A stretch of 64,000 nt of DNA from Bacteroidota bacterium. GTDB taxonomy: Bacteria; Bacteroidota; Bacteroidia; Flavobacteriales_E; Vicingaceae. Below are positions 8,360-17,246 of the stretch, one piece after another; within the stretch, counting starts at the first letter, position 1, and each line of letters starts with the position of its first letter. The DNA is taken from contig JABFGJ010000011.1 in assembly GCA_013112545.1 (NCBI GenBank), forward strand, positions 1 through 64,000. The letters are read 5' to 3'. The notes below the pieces were generated by a model. The model was given only the letters and a program-made list of their open reading frames with translations. It had not been told where the DNA came from and searched no databases. A program made the position numbers and the translations under genes.

Positions 8360-9750
8360 AGGTTAGTGGTATAATTATACTTTTAGTAAGTTTAGTGGCT
8401 AGCCTTGTGTTGTATTTAACAACCGAACAACCCTATGGTAGCTATCCGAAATTATTGGCTACTATCTCATCAACTTTTATCTTTTATTTGATTTTTGATA
8501 TCATTTTCAATAGAGGGATTAAGAACATTTATATTCTACCGTATTTGATTTTAACATGGCTTTTTTTTCAATCTCCATTTTTATTAAATGAGAAAACCGA
8601 ATACTTTTTACGAGTTATAAAATTAGAATATATCGACGAAATTGCTACTTACTCCTTTTTATCTATTATCTTAATCATTATAGGGTACACCTTTTTCTTA
8701 AATCGTTCTCTTCGACCATTGAGTTCTGTCACATTTAATTTTGATGAAAGAATGCTTCGTAAATTATTGGGTTTTTTTATAATTGTTGGAGTATTATATC
8801 GAATAGGAGAAAAAATTAGTCCAAGTTTAATCAACCAATTGTCCAATATAATTCAAGTTTTATTTTTTGCTCCTACTATTGTTTTTGCATTATATACCAT
8901 CTATTTATTAAGGCGAGAAAAAACGTTTAAAATTGATTTGTTCCATTTAATTGTAATTACCTATTTATTAGCTGAATTTCTATTGCGTTTATCAACGACA
9001 TTGATGGCACAGGTTGCCATTTTATTAGTTGGTGGGATTTTAGCTTATTATAGAGAAAGAAGAAAAATTCCATATTTATGGTTGATATTAGCTTTAGTGA
9101 TCTTTATTCCTTTATATCAAGCTCGTAAATATTTTAGAGACTCAATTCGTGATGAAAATATTTCAGGTTCAGAATTAGCTATTGGCACTGAAATTATTGA
9201 GAAAGCTTTTATAGAAGAACAAGTCAAAGAAGAGATGATTGCTTATCAAACTAGTAGATTTAATAAAGAGCATAATCGATTTGAAAATTTAAGTTTTATT
9301 GCTCACGTAGTTTATCAACATAAAACAGGGAATAAGCCTTTTTTGTATGGTGAAACTTTTTATTGGCTGCCTATAGTTCCGATACCAAGAATCATATTTC
9401 CTTCAAAGCCTGAAAATAAGATGTCTACAGAATTGGCCACTGCATATGGTGTACGAGGAATGGTTTCCAATGCTTCCATTAATTTCCCTATGTTAATTGA
9501 AGGATATATTAACTTTGGTTTTAAAGGCATGTTAGTTATGGCTTTTTTATTTGGACTTGCCTATAAATGGTTTGTAATGAAATTTGGAGCAGGAATTGGT
9601 GATATAAATCTCTTAATGGTTATTAACTCTATCAAACATTTTATACATGCAGAAGGAAACATAACTTTAGTATTTGGAGCTTTAATACAGATTTATCTTT
9701 TTTGGTGGGTAATATTAAAAGTGTTAAAAGTTAGAGAAGCTATACGTTGA
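8356..9750 (+). CDS. O-antigen/capsule repeat-unit polymerase-like membrane protein (Wzy-like)
   Basis: A polytopic inner-membrane protein of 464 residues with roughly ten to twelve hydrophobic helices spread over its length. A large hydrophilic loop lies at about residues 258-340, where RKYFRDSIRDE and related charged segments occur, followed by a loop containing PRIIFPSKPENKMSTELATAYG. Wzy polymerases have just this shape: many helices, one big periplasmic loop with conserved Arg residues, and little sequence identity. It sits among glycosyltransferases, overlaps the upstream gene by four bases and the downstream one by a base. I infer that it polymerises undecaprenyl-linked repeat units in the periplasm. 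A WaaL-type ligase is the main alternative. No Wzx flippase is in the window; it may lie upstream. Confidence 0.7.
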   Translation: MKVSGIIILLVSLVASLVLYLTTEQPYGSYPKLLATISSTFIFYLIFDIIFNRGIKNIYILPYLILTWLFFQSPFLLNEKTEYFLRVIKLEYIDEIATYSFLSIILIIIGYTFFLNRSLRPLSSVTFNFDERMLRKLLGFFIIVGVLYRIGEKISPSLINQLSNIIQVLFFAPTIVFALYTIYLLRREKTFKIDLFHLIVITYLLAEFLLRLSTTLMAQVAILLVGGILAYYRERRKIPYLWLILALVIFIPLYQARKYFRDSIRDENISGSELAIGTEIIEKAFIEEQVKEEMIAYQTSRFNKEHNRFENLSFIAHVVYQHKTGNKPFLYGETFYWLPIVPIPRIIFPSKPENKMSTELATAYGVRGMVSNASINFPMLIEGYINFGFKGMLVMAFLFGLAYKWFVMKFGAGIGDINLLMVINSIKHFIHAEGNITLVFGALIQIYLFWWVILKVLKVREAIR

Positions 9751-10721
9751 TGAAAATGAAATTGATATATAGAAAATCAAATAGATCATTTCATAGTATA
9801 GAAAATGTGTTTAACACATTGCTTCCTGCTTTAGCTGTCGATAAATTTGAATTACCATTTGAAAGTAAGGGAATACTAAATCGTATAAGAAATATTTATT
9901 TTCTTATTGAAAAAAGATATAAATTTATCCACATCACAGGCCACGACCACTATCTCTTGTGGTGGCCATTTAATAACACAATACTAACGATTCATGATAT
10001 TGAAGCATTAAATCGAAAGTCAGGCATAAAGAAATGGATTTTTAAGAAACTGTGGTTTGATTGGCCGATTGCCAACGCAACAGTAATAACCACCATTTCA
10101 GAGTTTAGTAAAAATGAAATTTTAAGACTAGGCAAAACTAAAACACCCATCAAAGTAATCCCAAACCCATTAACTTTGCCTTTATCTCTAGATATTAAAG
10201 AATTTAATGCAACTAAACCTCGTATCTTGCATATAGGAACTAAGGAAAACAAAAATTTAATTCGATTAGTTGAGGCAATTAAAGAACTTCCAGTTATCTT
10301 GGTTATTGTTGGAAAACTAAATGGGCAACAAGGATATATAATAGAACAAAGTCAAGTGGAGGTAGAATTGCTCCATTCTTTATCTAATGCAGAAATGATG
10401 GAAGAATATCGAAAATGTGATTTGCTTGCTTTTGTATCTACTTATGAAGGTTTTGGACTGCCGATTATTGAAGCACAAGCTATTGGTAGAGCTGTGATTA
10501 CGAGTAATGTGGCTTCTATGCCCGAAGTTGCTGGGGATGGAGCTTTGTTGGTTAATCCTTATTCAGTTGAAGAAATTAAAAATGGGATGGTAAAGTTAAT
10601 TCAAAATGAAGAATTGAGAAAAGAATTGATAAAAAAGGGATTGGAGAATGTAAAGCGATTTGAACCGCAGAAAATATCGCAGCAATACAGGGATTTATAT
10701 ATGAAAATACAAGATGATTGA
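9750..10721 (+). CDS. glycosyltransferase family 4 protein
   Basis: A 323-residue GT4 retaining glycosyltransferase. The donor-binding half is clear: [14 protein letters not shown] then [20 protein letters not shown], and the catalytic-region signature [15 protein letters not shown], whose two Glu residues fit EX7E, followed by [13 protein letters not shown]. The start at 9750 (TGATG with the polymerase stop) is preferred to a TTG one codon earlier. The 3' end overlaps the next gene by eight bases. Acting on the cytoplasmic face of the membrane, it presumably adds one sugar of the repeat unit; donor unknown. Confidence 0.85.
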   Translation: MKMKLIYRKSNRSFHSIENVFNTLLPALAVDKFELPFESKGILNRIRNIYFLIEKRYKFIHITGHDHYLLWWPFNNTILTIHDIEALNRKSGIKKWIFKKLWFDWPIANATVITTISEFSKNEILRLGKTKTPIKVIPNPLTLPLSLDIKEFNATKPRILHIGTKENKNLIRLVEAIKELPVILVIVGKLNGQQGYIIEQSQVEVELLHSLSNAEMMEEYRKCDLLAFVSTYEGFGLPIIEAQAIGRAVITSNVASMPEVAGDGALLVNPYSVEEIKNGMVKLIQNEELRKELIKKGLENVKRFEPQKISQQYRDLYMKIQDD

Positions 10722-11850
10722 TAAGCCTAATGTTCTCATTTTTATTGATTGGTTTTATCCAGCTTTTAAAGCAGGTGGTCCAATTAAATCGGTTTTCAAT
10801 ATGGCAGAAGCCTTAAAAGAAGAGTATGCTTTTCATATAGTAACCTCTAATCTAGATGAGGATGGGTCAGTACTTGATGTAATATTCAATCAATGGACAG
10901 AATTCTCAGGCTTTCCAGTTATTTATTTGAATGCAGAAAAACAAAAGAATAAAAATTTTAAAAAACTATTAGATGAAGTGAGACCTGTTGTGATTTATTA
11001 TAATAGTTTATTTTCTAAAAATTTCACTTTAATTCCATATCTGTTATTTAAGAAAGAGTCTATTATCCAATTAATAGCACCTCGAGGCATGTTAGGTAAA
11101 GGAGCATTGGCCATTAAACCACTCAAAAAGAGTTTATTTTTACAATTTGCTAAATGCTTTATATTCAGTCAATCTAAAACTTATTGGCATGCTACATCAG
11201 AACAAGAAGCAAAGGAAATTAAAGCTGCTTTAGGAACAAAAACTAAAATAAAAATCGCTCAAAACCTTTCTTCTCCTATTGTTCGAAGAGAACATTTGAT
11301 AAAAGAGATAGGTGAGCTCAAATTGGTTTTTATTTCTAGACTAGCTTTAAAGAAGAACCTATTATTTGCTCTGGAGCTTATGCAAAAGTTACAGAATGAA
11401 ATGGATATTTCATTGGATATATATGGCCCAATTGAAGAGGAAAATTATTGGGAAAAATGTAAGGCCATTATTGAAAAGGATAATCGGATTCATTATAAAG
11501 GGATTTTAGCACCACATGAAATTACACCTACGCTTCAACAATACCATTTTTATATCTTGCCAACTTTACATGAAAATTATGGACATAGTATTGTTGAGGC
11601 TATAGTTTGTGGTGTACCAGTAATTATTTCTAAAAATACCCCATGGTTAAACATAAATCAAAATGGAATTGGCGCAGACTTGCCATTAGATGAGTTAAAT
11701 CAATGGGAGTTGTATTTAAGAAAAATTATAGAATTATCTCAAGCTGAATATGACCAAATGGTGAAAAATTGTTTAGAATTTTCAAAACATAATATTGTAG
11801 ATAAACGACATAGAATTGCAGCCATTGATTTATTTAAATTTAACTCTTGA
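10714..11850 (+). CDS. glycosyltransferase family 4 protein
   Basis: A 378-residue GT4-type glycosyltransferase. The N-terminal acceptor domain shows DWFYPAFKAGGPIKSVFNMAEAL, a glycine-rich first-loop motif common in WcaI/WbaZ-like enzymes, and LIAPRGMLGKGAL. The donor domain has KLVFISRLALKKNL and HENYGHSIVEAIVCGVPVI, which keeps the EX7E-like arrangement. It starts inside the end of the preceding GT4 gene (8-bp overlap), so the two are translationally coupled. The following 110-bp gap is AT-rich and includes a short inverted repeat (11889-11896 with 11918-11925). It likely completes the repeat unit; donor unknown. Confidence 0.83.
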   Translation: MIDKPNVLIFIDWFYPAFKAGGPIKSVFNMAEALKEEYAFHIVTSNLDEDGSVLDVIFNQWTEFSGFPVIYLNAEKQKNKNFKKLLDEVRPVVIYYNSLFSKNFTLIPYLLFKKESIIQLIAPRGMLGKGALAIKPLKKSLFLQFAKCFIFSQSKTYWHATSEQEAKEIKAALGTKTKIKIAQNLSSPIVRREHLIKEIGELKLVFISRLALKKNLLFALELMQKLQNEMDISLDIYGPIEEENYWEKCKAIIEKDNRIHYKGILAPHEITPTLQQYHFYILPTLHENYGHSIVEAIVCGVPVIISKNTPWLNINQNGIGADLPLDELNQWELYLRKIIELSQAEYDQMVKNCLEFSKHNIVDKRHRIAAIDLFKFNS

Positions 11851-11960
11851 AAACATTTTTTTTTAAAAAGGACTCAATAAAGAAAAGCAATCGTTTTTTT
11901 ATACATAAAAAGCACATAAACGATTAGAATGGATAATTTAGCCACCTTTAAACATTAACT

Positions 11961-13682
11961 ATGTATATTTTAGGAATAAATGCATATCATGGCGATTCTT
12001 CGGCATGTATTTTTAAGAATGGCGAAATTATAGCTGCCACTGAAGAAGAACGATTTAGAAGAGTAAAACATTGGGCAGGATTTCCAACTCAAGCTATTGC
12101 ATTTTGCTTAAAAGAGGCAGGTATATCAATTCAAGAGGTGGATTATATTACGATTTCACGAGATCCATCGGCTAATATTCATAAAAAAATCATCCACAGT
12201 GTTAAGAATTTAGTTAGTGTTAAAGCATTGAAAGATCGATTGGCTAATTCTAAAAAAGTTGGAAGTGTTAAGGCTGAGTTAAGTAAATTCTTTAATGTTA
12301 CTGAAGAGGAAATAAAAGCTGAAGTTGTGAATGTGGAACACCATAGAAGTCATTTGGCAAGTGCCTTTTTTGCTTCACCATTTGATGAGTCGGCAATCTT
12401 ATCCATCGATGGGTTTGGAGATTTCACATCAACCATGATTGCTACTGGCAAAGGAAACAAAATAGAAGTTATTGATAAAGTGATTTATCCACACTCAGCT
12501 GGTATTTTCTACACTTCTTTAACCCAATATCTTGGATTTTCACATTATGGAGACGAATATAAAGTAATGGGATTAGCACCTTATGGAGAACCAAAATATG
12601 TAGAAGAATTAAAAAAAGTAATTCGTTTTACACCGAATGGATTGTTTGAATTAGACACAAAATTCTTTACTCATGCTAAAGAAGGAGTTAGTATGAGCTG
12701 GGAGGGTGGAGACCCTCACATTGAGTCTATTTTTTCAGATGAACTTATAAAACTATTGGGTCCCGCTCGAAAACAAGGAGAAGACTTAACACAGAAGCAT
12801 AAAGACATTGCTACTTCAGTTCAAAAAGTAACGGAAGAGTTAATATTCCACATCTTGAACCATTTACAAAGGCGCACAGGGCTTAAAAATATATGTATAG
12901 CTGGAGGAGTTGCTCAAAACTCAGTCGCTAATGGTAAGATTTTAGAGCGTACTAGTTTTGAAAAGGTATATATTCCTTCGGCTGGTCATGATGCTGGCAC
13001 TGCAATGGGTTCAGGGTTGTGGTTATATAATCACATTCAAGGGAATGATCGTCTGCCTGCAGTTTACAATGCATATACTGGATACAAAGCGAGTAATGAG
13101 GAAATAGAAGCATGTTTAAGAGAAAACGAAGTTGAGTATTCCAGATATGAAGAAAAGGAATTATTAGAGGTTGTATCTCAAGCATTAGTAGATGGAGCTG
13201 TTGTTGGTTGGTTTCAAGGCCGAGCAGAGTTTGGACCTAGAGCTTTAGGCCATCGTTCTATCCTTGTAGATCCAACTCGAACAGATGCGAAAGAGTTGTT
13301 GAATTCTAAAATAAAACGAAGAGAAAGTTTTAGACCCTTCGCTCCTTCTATTTTAGAAGAATATGTCAGTGAGTATTTTGAAAAAGTTGATAAAGTTCCA
13401 TTTATGGAAAAGGTATATCCTATAAAACCAGAAAAGCACCACGTCATTCCTGCTGTTACTCATGTTGATGGAACAGGTCGATTGCAAACCGTTGAGAAAG
13501 GCGATCGTTATTACGATTTAATTGAGAAATTTAGACAAAAGACTGGTATTCCTATTTTATTAAATACTTCTTTTAATGAGAATGAGCCAATAGTAAATAC
13601 GCCTCAGGATGCTTTAGATTGTTACTTGAGAACCCAAATGGATGTAATTGTCTTGGAGAATTGTGTCGTACGAAGAAAATAA
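11961..13682 (+). CDS. carbamoyltransferase, NodU/TobZ family
   Basis: A 573-residue O-carbamoyltransferase. The N-terminal domain begins ILGINAYHGDSSACIFKNG and continues ATEEERFRRVKHWAGFP; HHRSHLASAFFASPF supplies the metal- and carbamoyl-adenylate-binding histidines. The middle has SIDGFGDF and GLAPYGEPKY. The C-terminal Carbam_trans_C domain contains GRAEFGPRALGHRSIL, RESFRPFAPSIL and LLNTSFNENEPIVNTP. Family members make carbamoyl adenylate from carbamoyl phosphate and ATP, then carbamoylate a hydroxyl on a sugar or antibiotic. Length is normal. Within this glycan locus it most likely carbamoylates a sugar of the repeat unit. It is followed closely by the last gene of the cluster. Confidence 0.9.
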   Translation: MYILGINAYHGDSSACIFKNGEIIAATEEERFRRVKHWAGFPTQAIAFCLKEAGISIQEVDYITISRDPSANIHKKIIHSVKNLVSVKALKDRLANSKKVGSVKAELSKFFNVTEEEIKAEVVNVEHHRSHLASAFFASPFDESAILSIDGFGDFTSTMIATGKGNKIEVIDKVIYPHSAGIFYTSLTQYLGFSHYGDEYKVMGLAPYGEPKYVEELKKVIRFTPNGLFELDTKFFTHAKEGVSMSWEGGDPHIESIFSDELIKLLGPARKQGEDLTQKHKDIATSVQKVTEELIFHILNHLQRRTGLKNICIAGGVAQNSVANGKILERTSFEKVYIPSAGHDAGTAMGSGLWLYNHIQGNDRLPAVYNAYTGYKASNEEIEACLRENEVEYSRYEEKELLEVVSQALVDGAVVGWFQGRAEFGPRALGHRSILVDPTRTDAKELLNSKIKRRESFRPFAPSILEEYVSEYFEKVDKVPFMEKVYPIKPEKHHVIPAVTHVDGTGRLQTVEKGDRYYDLIEKFRQKTGIPILLNTSFNENEPIVNTPQDALDCYLRTQMDVIVLENCVVRRK

Positions 13683-13688
13683 TAAAAA

Positions 13689-14453
13689 GTGAAAGTATCC
13701 ATCATCACCGTTTGCTTCAACAGTGAAAAAACGATAGAAGACACCATTTTATCTGTCGTTTCCCAAAGCTATGCAAACATCGAGTATATTATTTTGGATG
13801 GAATATCTTCAGATTCAACTTTAGAAATAGTTGAAAAATATCGAGCTAACATAGCTGTTGTAATTTCCGAAAAAGATGGTGGGATGTATGATGCTTTAAA
13901 CAAAGGCATTGATTTAGCCACAGGAGAAGTAATTGCCATCTTGAACTCCGATGATGTTTATAAAGATAAACATGTCATTCAGGAAGTAGTTGATTCCTTG
14001 ATAGCTAATAATTCGGATGCTTGCTATGGTGATCTGGTGTATGTAGATAAAAACAACCTGAATCTCGTTAGCCGATATTGGAAAGCGAAAGCATATAAAG
14101 AGAATTACTTTATTAAAGGTTGGATGCCACCACATCCTAGCTTTTTTGTAAAGAAAACTTGTTATGAAACTTATGGCAAATTTAATTTAGGTCTGGTTAG
14201 CGCAGCTGATTATGAATTGATGTTGCGCTTTATACACAAACACCACATAAAACTCAGTTATGTACCGCGAGTTTTAGTCAAAATGCGTGAAGGCGGTTTA
14301 AGCAATATTTCTCTTTTTAATCGACTTAGAGGGAATAAGGAAGATCATTTAGCTTGGAAAATAAATAGCCTAAAACCAAGTTTTTTAACTTTAAGCATGA
14401 AGCCTTTACGTAAAATATTGCAGTTTATACCAACAAAAAAGCGGATTGATTAA
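13689..14453 (+). CDS. glycosyltransferase family 2 protein
   Basis: A 254-residue GT-A fold glycosyltransferase. It begins VSIITVCFNSEKTIEDTI, has QSYANIEYIILDGISSDST, then EKDGGMYDALNKGIDLATG and the metal/nucleotide-binding AILNSDDVY (a DxD variant), and later the acceptor-side WMPPHPSFFVKK and SAADYELMLRF. This combination is typical of WcaA-like or PGL-type GT2 enzymes in exopolysaccharide loci. It uses a GTG start at 13689, six bases after the carbamoyltransferase stop, with no better ATG nearby. Its stop codon lies in the loop of the terminator hairpin, so it is the last gene of the polysaccharide transcript. Confidence 0.87.
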   Translation: MKVSIITVCFNSEKTIEDTILSVVSQSYANIEYIILDGISSDSTLEIVEKYRANIAVVISEKDGGMYDALNKGIDLATGEVIAILNSDDVYKDKHVIQEVVDSLIANNSDACYGDLVYVDKNNLNLVSRYWKAKAYKENYFIKGWMPPHPSFFVKKTCYETYGKFNLGLVSAADYELMLRFIHKHHIKLSYVPRVLVKMREGGLSNISLFNRLRGNKEDHLAWKINSLKPSFLTLSMKPLRKILQFIPTKKRID

Positions 14454-14464
14454 TCCGCTTTTTT
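14435..14464. terminator. bidirectional intrinsic terminator
   Basis: A perfect 13-bp stem (14435-14447 with 14452-14464) with a four-base loop. The G+C core is GCGGATT/AATCCGC, flanked by A6 on one side and T6 on the other, so it can stop transcription in both directions. The stop codon of the GT2 gene (14451-14453) lies in the loop and stem. It separates the glycan locus from the convergent DUF6089 gene. Confidence 0.92.
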
Positions 14465-14496
14465 GTTTTATATGTTGAAATACTCTAAATCTAGCT

Positions 14497-15405
14497 TTAG
14501 AATTTCGTTCGTTTCTTTCTTCTGCTGATGACACTCTTATAACGAGAGCGACCAAATGAATTACCTTTTGAGATGTAGTAAGAAAGTGAAACTTGTGCAA
14601 ATAAGTAACCGTCATTTCCATCTGGATTTCCTCTTCTTGCACCAGGTCTATAAAAATCTTGATTGGGTAAATCTGCATTACCTCTAGCATAGGCCTCTGC
14701 ACTTCTGTTTGCAAATATCGCAGATTCTTCAAATGGCAACTCACTGTCATAAGCATAATCGGTGCTTACGTCATCTAAGTAATCGGTATTTGTAAAACGA
14801 TAAACCATTTCAAAACCCAAGCGCATTTTTCGGTTAAAAGTAAAATTTGCGCCTAAACCAAAAGGAATCACAATGGCTGTTTCATCATAAACATTTTCAA
14901 TACCTTCTGTAGCTAAAGGTCTTAAATAATACCATTTTCCATCATGTTGGGCATAAGGGTAATACATTAATATACCAACCCCAGCAGTAACATAAGTACT
15001 AAAGTCAACTCTAGATTTACTTCTTCTACTCATGTCATTAAAAGAGAAAAAGGTGAATTCACCTAAAAGTGAGAATTCTAATAAATCAGTTCTAAAACTT
15101 AAATTTCTTGCAATTCTTGTAGGTTCGTTTGATAAACTATCAGCACCGCTAATTCTGGCATAGTTAATTGTCAATTTTGCTGCTACGCTACGGGTGAAGT
15201 TGTAACGGTAAAAACCACCAATGCCAAAACTTGTTTGCTTTAGCTTCATGTCCATAATAAATGGTTTGGCTTCACCGGTATTTCCACCAATTTCACCTAA
15301 ATAGTTAGATGCTCCAAGGCTTACACCAAAATCCATACTATACTGCGCATAGCCGTGTAATGAAGTCAAGGAAGCCAACAAACAAATGAATATCAGTTTT
15401 TTCAT
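14497..15405 (-). CDS. DUF6089-type outer-membrane beta-barrel protein
   Basis: A 302-residue exported protein with a signal peptide ending near residue 20 (SLHGYAQ), then alternating aromatic/glycine strands typical of an eight- or ten-stranded outer-membrane barrel. Segments include SLGASNYLGEIGG, FGIGGFYRYNFT, LLEFSLLGEFTFF and a last strand LFAQVSLSYYISK. The SLGxSNYLGE(I/L)GG opening is characteristic of the DUF6089 family, which is common in Bacteroidota and related to the T9SS accessory PorG. I cannot tell PorG proper from a paralogue here. After the last strand comes a short basic tail rich in Arg and Lys. It converges on the glycan operon and has a TATATTTG -7 box just before its start. 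Confidence 0.75.
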   Translation of the reverse strand: MKKLIFICLLASLTSLHGYAQYSMDFGVSLGASNYLGEIGGNTGEAKPFIMDMKLKQTSFGIGGFYRYNFTRSVAAKLTINYARISGADSLSNEPTRIARNLSFRTDLLEFSLLGEFTFFSFNDMSRRSKSRVDFSTYVTAGVGILMYYPYAQHDGKWYYLRPLATEGIENVYDETAIVIPFGLGANFTFNRKMRLGFEMVYRFTNTDYLDDVSTDYAYDSELPFEESAIFANRSAEAYARGNADLPNQDFYRPGARRGNPDGNDGYLFAQVSLSYYISKGNSFGRSRYKSVISRRKKRTKF

Positions 15406-15410
15406 AGATG

Positions 15411-15418
15411 CAAATATA
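15411..15418 (-). promoter_or_regulatory. -7 box of the DUF6089 gene
   Basis: On the - strand these bases read TATATTTG, a perfect match to the Bacteroidota -7 consensus TAnnTTTG. The box ends only five bases before the ATG at 15405, so the transcript would have almost no leader. No clear TTTG -33 element is seen at the usual spacing. Confidence 0.55.
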
Positions 15419-15555
15419 ATAGAATTTGCATAAAAATAGCCTTTTTAAACTGGGTTTTAAAATTTTTTCATTTTTTCTTTTCCTTATTCATCGTTTTATT
15501 AGAGTGGAAAGAGGAGAGAGGAAAGTAGAGAGAAGAAAGAGGAAAACGAAAGAGG

Positions 15556-15589
15556 AAAACGAAAAAAAAGTATCATTTGTAAATCAAAG
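15556..15589 (+). repeat. 34-bp direct repeat, copy 1
   Basis: A 34-base sequence that ends TATCATTTGTAAATCAAAG and contains an A8 run is repeated exactly at 15904-15937, 348 bp downstream. Similarity extends a few bases further left in both copies (GGAAA-rich). The pair brackets the rest of the repeat mosaic. Confidence 0.92.
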
Positions 15590-15591
15590 CC

Positions 15592-15632
15592 CTAGCTTGC
15601 TTCGCTACATTGCATTCCACTCGCAATGACAG
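15592..15632 (-). repeat. GTCATTGCGAG-type dispersed intergenic repeat
   Basis: Read on the - strand, 15629-15592 starts GTCATTGCGAGTGGAATGC and ends GTAGCGAAGCAAGC. This is the form of a short intergenic repeat of the GTCATTGCGAG...GAAGCAA type that I recall from many bacterial genomes, often in palindromic pairs. Only one arm is seen here. Recognition is from memory of the motif, not from a search. Confidence 0.6.
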
Positions 15633-15903
15633 GGCTTTTGGGAATGGAAAATCATCATAAATTTAAATTCGTTTGGCTATATTGTATTCAATCTGTATTG
15701 AGTGGGTCAACATTGATGAAATTTTTTAAAAATCAAGCCTTGGGGAGCATTGAAGGTAAAACGCTGTGTGACTTTCGTGTTTACACAAAAGGAGTTCGTT
15801 TTACCTGTGGAGGGTGGCGTAGCATTTTCTATAAATTTAATCAGGTTGTGAATTTTTGGGTTCGTTTTGTTTCACACAAAAGGAACGAAGAAAAATGTAA
15901 GGA

Positions 15904-15937
15904 AAAACGAAAAAAAAGTATCATTTGTAAATCAAAG
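15904..15937 (+). repeat. 34-bp direct repeat, copy 2
   Basis: Exact second copy of the 34-base sequence at 15556-15589. It follows the imperfect palindrome GGTTCGTTTTG...CAAAAGGAACGA (about 15858-15897) and lies about 65 bases upstream of the M16 peptidase start. Confidence 0.92.
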
Positions 15938-16004
15938 ACTATTTTTTTCTCAATCCTTTTTTTAACTTAATTTCGAGACCCTTAAAACGAACGATTTATA
16001 GCTG

Positions 16005-17246
16005 ATGGTTGAATTTCAAGAATTTTTTCTCAATAACGGACTTCGAGTGTTTGTTAATCAAGATGTTGACACTTCTTTGGTGGCCTTTAATCTTGTTTAT
16101 AATGTGGGTGCGCGAGATGAAGAAGCCCATAAAACTGGCTTTGCACATCTGTTTGAACACCTCATGTTTGGTGGCTCAATCAACATTCCTTCTTTTGACA
16201 CTCCACTTCAGAATATAGGCGGAGAAAACAATGCATTTACAAGTAATGATTTAACCAATTATTACATCACATTGCCCAAGGATAATCTAGAAACCGCTTT
16301 TTGGTTAGAATCTGACCGTATGTTGAGTTTGTCATTTAGCGAGAAAAGTTTATCTGTTCAACGGCAGGTGGTTATTGAAGAATTTAATCAACGTTATCTT
16401 AACCAACCATATGGTGATGCATTCCTAAGATTAAGACCTTTGGCTTATAAACATCACCCATATCAATGGGCGACTATTGGTAAAAATATCGACCATATCA
16501 AAGAGGCAAGCATGGAAGATGTCAAAGGATTTTTTAACCGCTATTATATACCGAATAATGCGGTTCTTGCTATTTCGGGCAATGTGACTGTTGAAGAAAT
16601 TAAAATACTCAGCGAAAAATGGTTTGGAGAAATTCCAGCTGGCAAAGCCAATGTGAATGATTACCCTCAAGAGCCTAAGCAAACTGAAGCTAGAAGAGAA
16701 GAGGTCGTTTCTAACGTTCCTTTAGATGCTATTTATATCGCCTTCCACATGGAAAATAAATTACATAGAGATTATTATGTTGCAGATCTATTATCGGATA
16801 TTTTAGCAAGCGGTAATTCATCTCGATTGTTCTTCAAATTAGTCAAAGAATTAAGTTTTTTTGCGGATATCAGTTGTTATATTACTGGAGATCATGATCG
16901 AGGTTTGTTTGTGATTTCAGGAAAGATTAATCCTACAATAAACATGAAAACTGCTGAAGCTGCTTTATGGAAAGAATTGGACTTGATGAAATCGACTCTG
17001 GTCAGCAAAAATGAATTGATTCGCGTTAAAAATAAAATGATGACATCGGTAGAATTTGCAAAAGCAACGGCATTAAACAAAGCAATGGCCTTGGCTATTT
17101 CAGCATTGTTGGGCAATCCTAATTTGATTAATGAAGAACCTGAATTGTATCGAAGTATTCGTGAGGCAGATATACAACGTGTTGCCAATAGCATTTTAAC
17201 AAATGAAAACTCTTCTACCTTAATCTATAAAAAACAGCTTTCATGA
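16005..17246 (+). CDS. M16 family zinc peptidase, catalytic subunit
   Basis: A 413-residue pitrilysin-type peptidase with the inverted zinc motif HLFEH at residues 48-52; the third ligand is a Glu in VVIEEFNQR at about 125-126. Family features around it include NVGARDE, GGENNAFTSNDLTNYY and WLESDRM. The second half (about 165-400) is the non-catalytic M16 domain and lacks the substrate-binding Arg/Tyr pair found in two-domain relatives, which is present in the next gene's product. The two genes overlap (ATGA at 17243), so a heterodimer is likely. No signal peptide is obvious, so the compartment is uncertain. Confidence 0.88.
   Translation: MVEFQEFFLNNGLRVFVNQDVDTSLVAFNLVYNVGARDEEAHKTGFAHLFEHLMFGGSINIPSFDTPLQNIGGENNAFTSNDLTNYYITLPKDNLETAFWLESDRMLSLSFSEKSLSVQRQVVIEEFNQRYLNQPYGDAFLRLRPLAYKHHPYQWATIGKNIDHIKEASMEDVKGFFNRYYIPNNAVLAISGNVTVEEIKILSEKWFGEIPAGKANVNDYPQEPKQTEARREEVVSNVPLDAIYIAFHMENKLHRDYYVADLLSDILASGNSSRLFFKLVKELSFFADISCYITGDHDRGLFVISGKINPTINMKTAEAALWKELDLMKSTLVSKNELIRVKNKMMTSVEFAKATALNKAMALAISALLGNPNLINEEPELYRSIREADIQRVANSILTNENSSTLIYKKQLS

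Larger units (their letters stand above)
15406..16004. other. 600-bp gene-free repeat mosaic
   Basis: This divergent intergenic region carries no convincing gene. Two short open frames at 15426-15629 and 15626-15970 are low-complexity translations of repeats, with Lys/Arg/Glu runs and no ribosome-binding context, and I reject them. It contains a purine-rich stretch at about 15505-15570, a 34-bp direct repeat (15556-15589 and 15904-15937), a GTCATTGCGAG-type dispersed repeat (about 15592-15632), and an imperfect palindrome at about 15858-15897. The regulatory DNA for the M16 operon should lie at its right end. Confidence 0.7.

Noticed and set aside
15505-15570. Short tandem GGAAA/GAGAGG-like units as a CRISPR or VNTR
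   Set aside because: Units are irregular, with no constant repeat length or spacers; it is just purine-rich DNA.
15426-15970. Two short open frames in the 15.4-16.0 kb gap
   Set aside because: Low-complexity Lys/Arg/Glu and Phe-rich translations that follow the direct repeats and purine-rich DNA; no ribosome-binding context, no recognisable domain.
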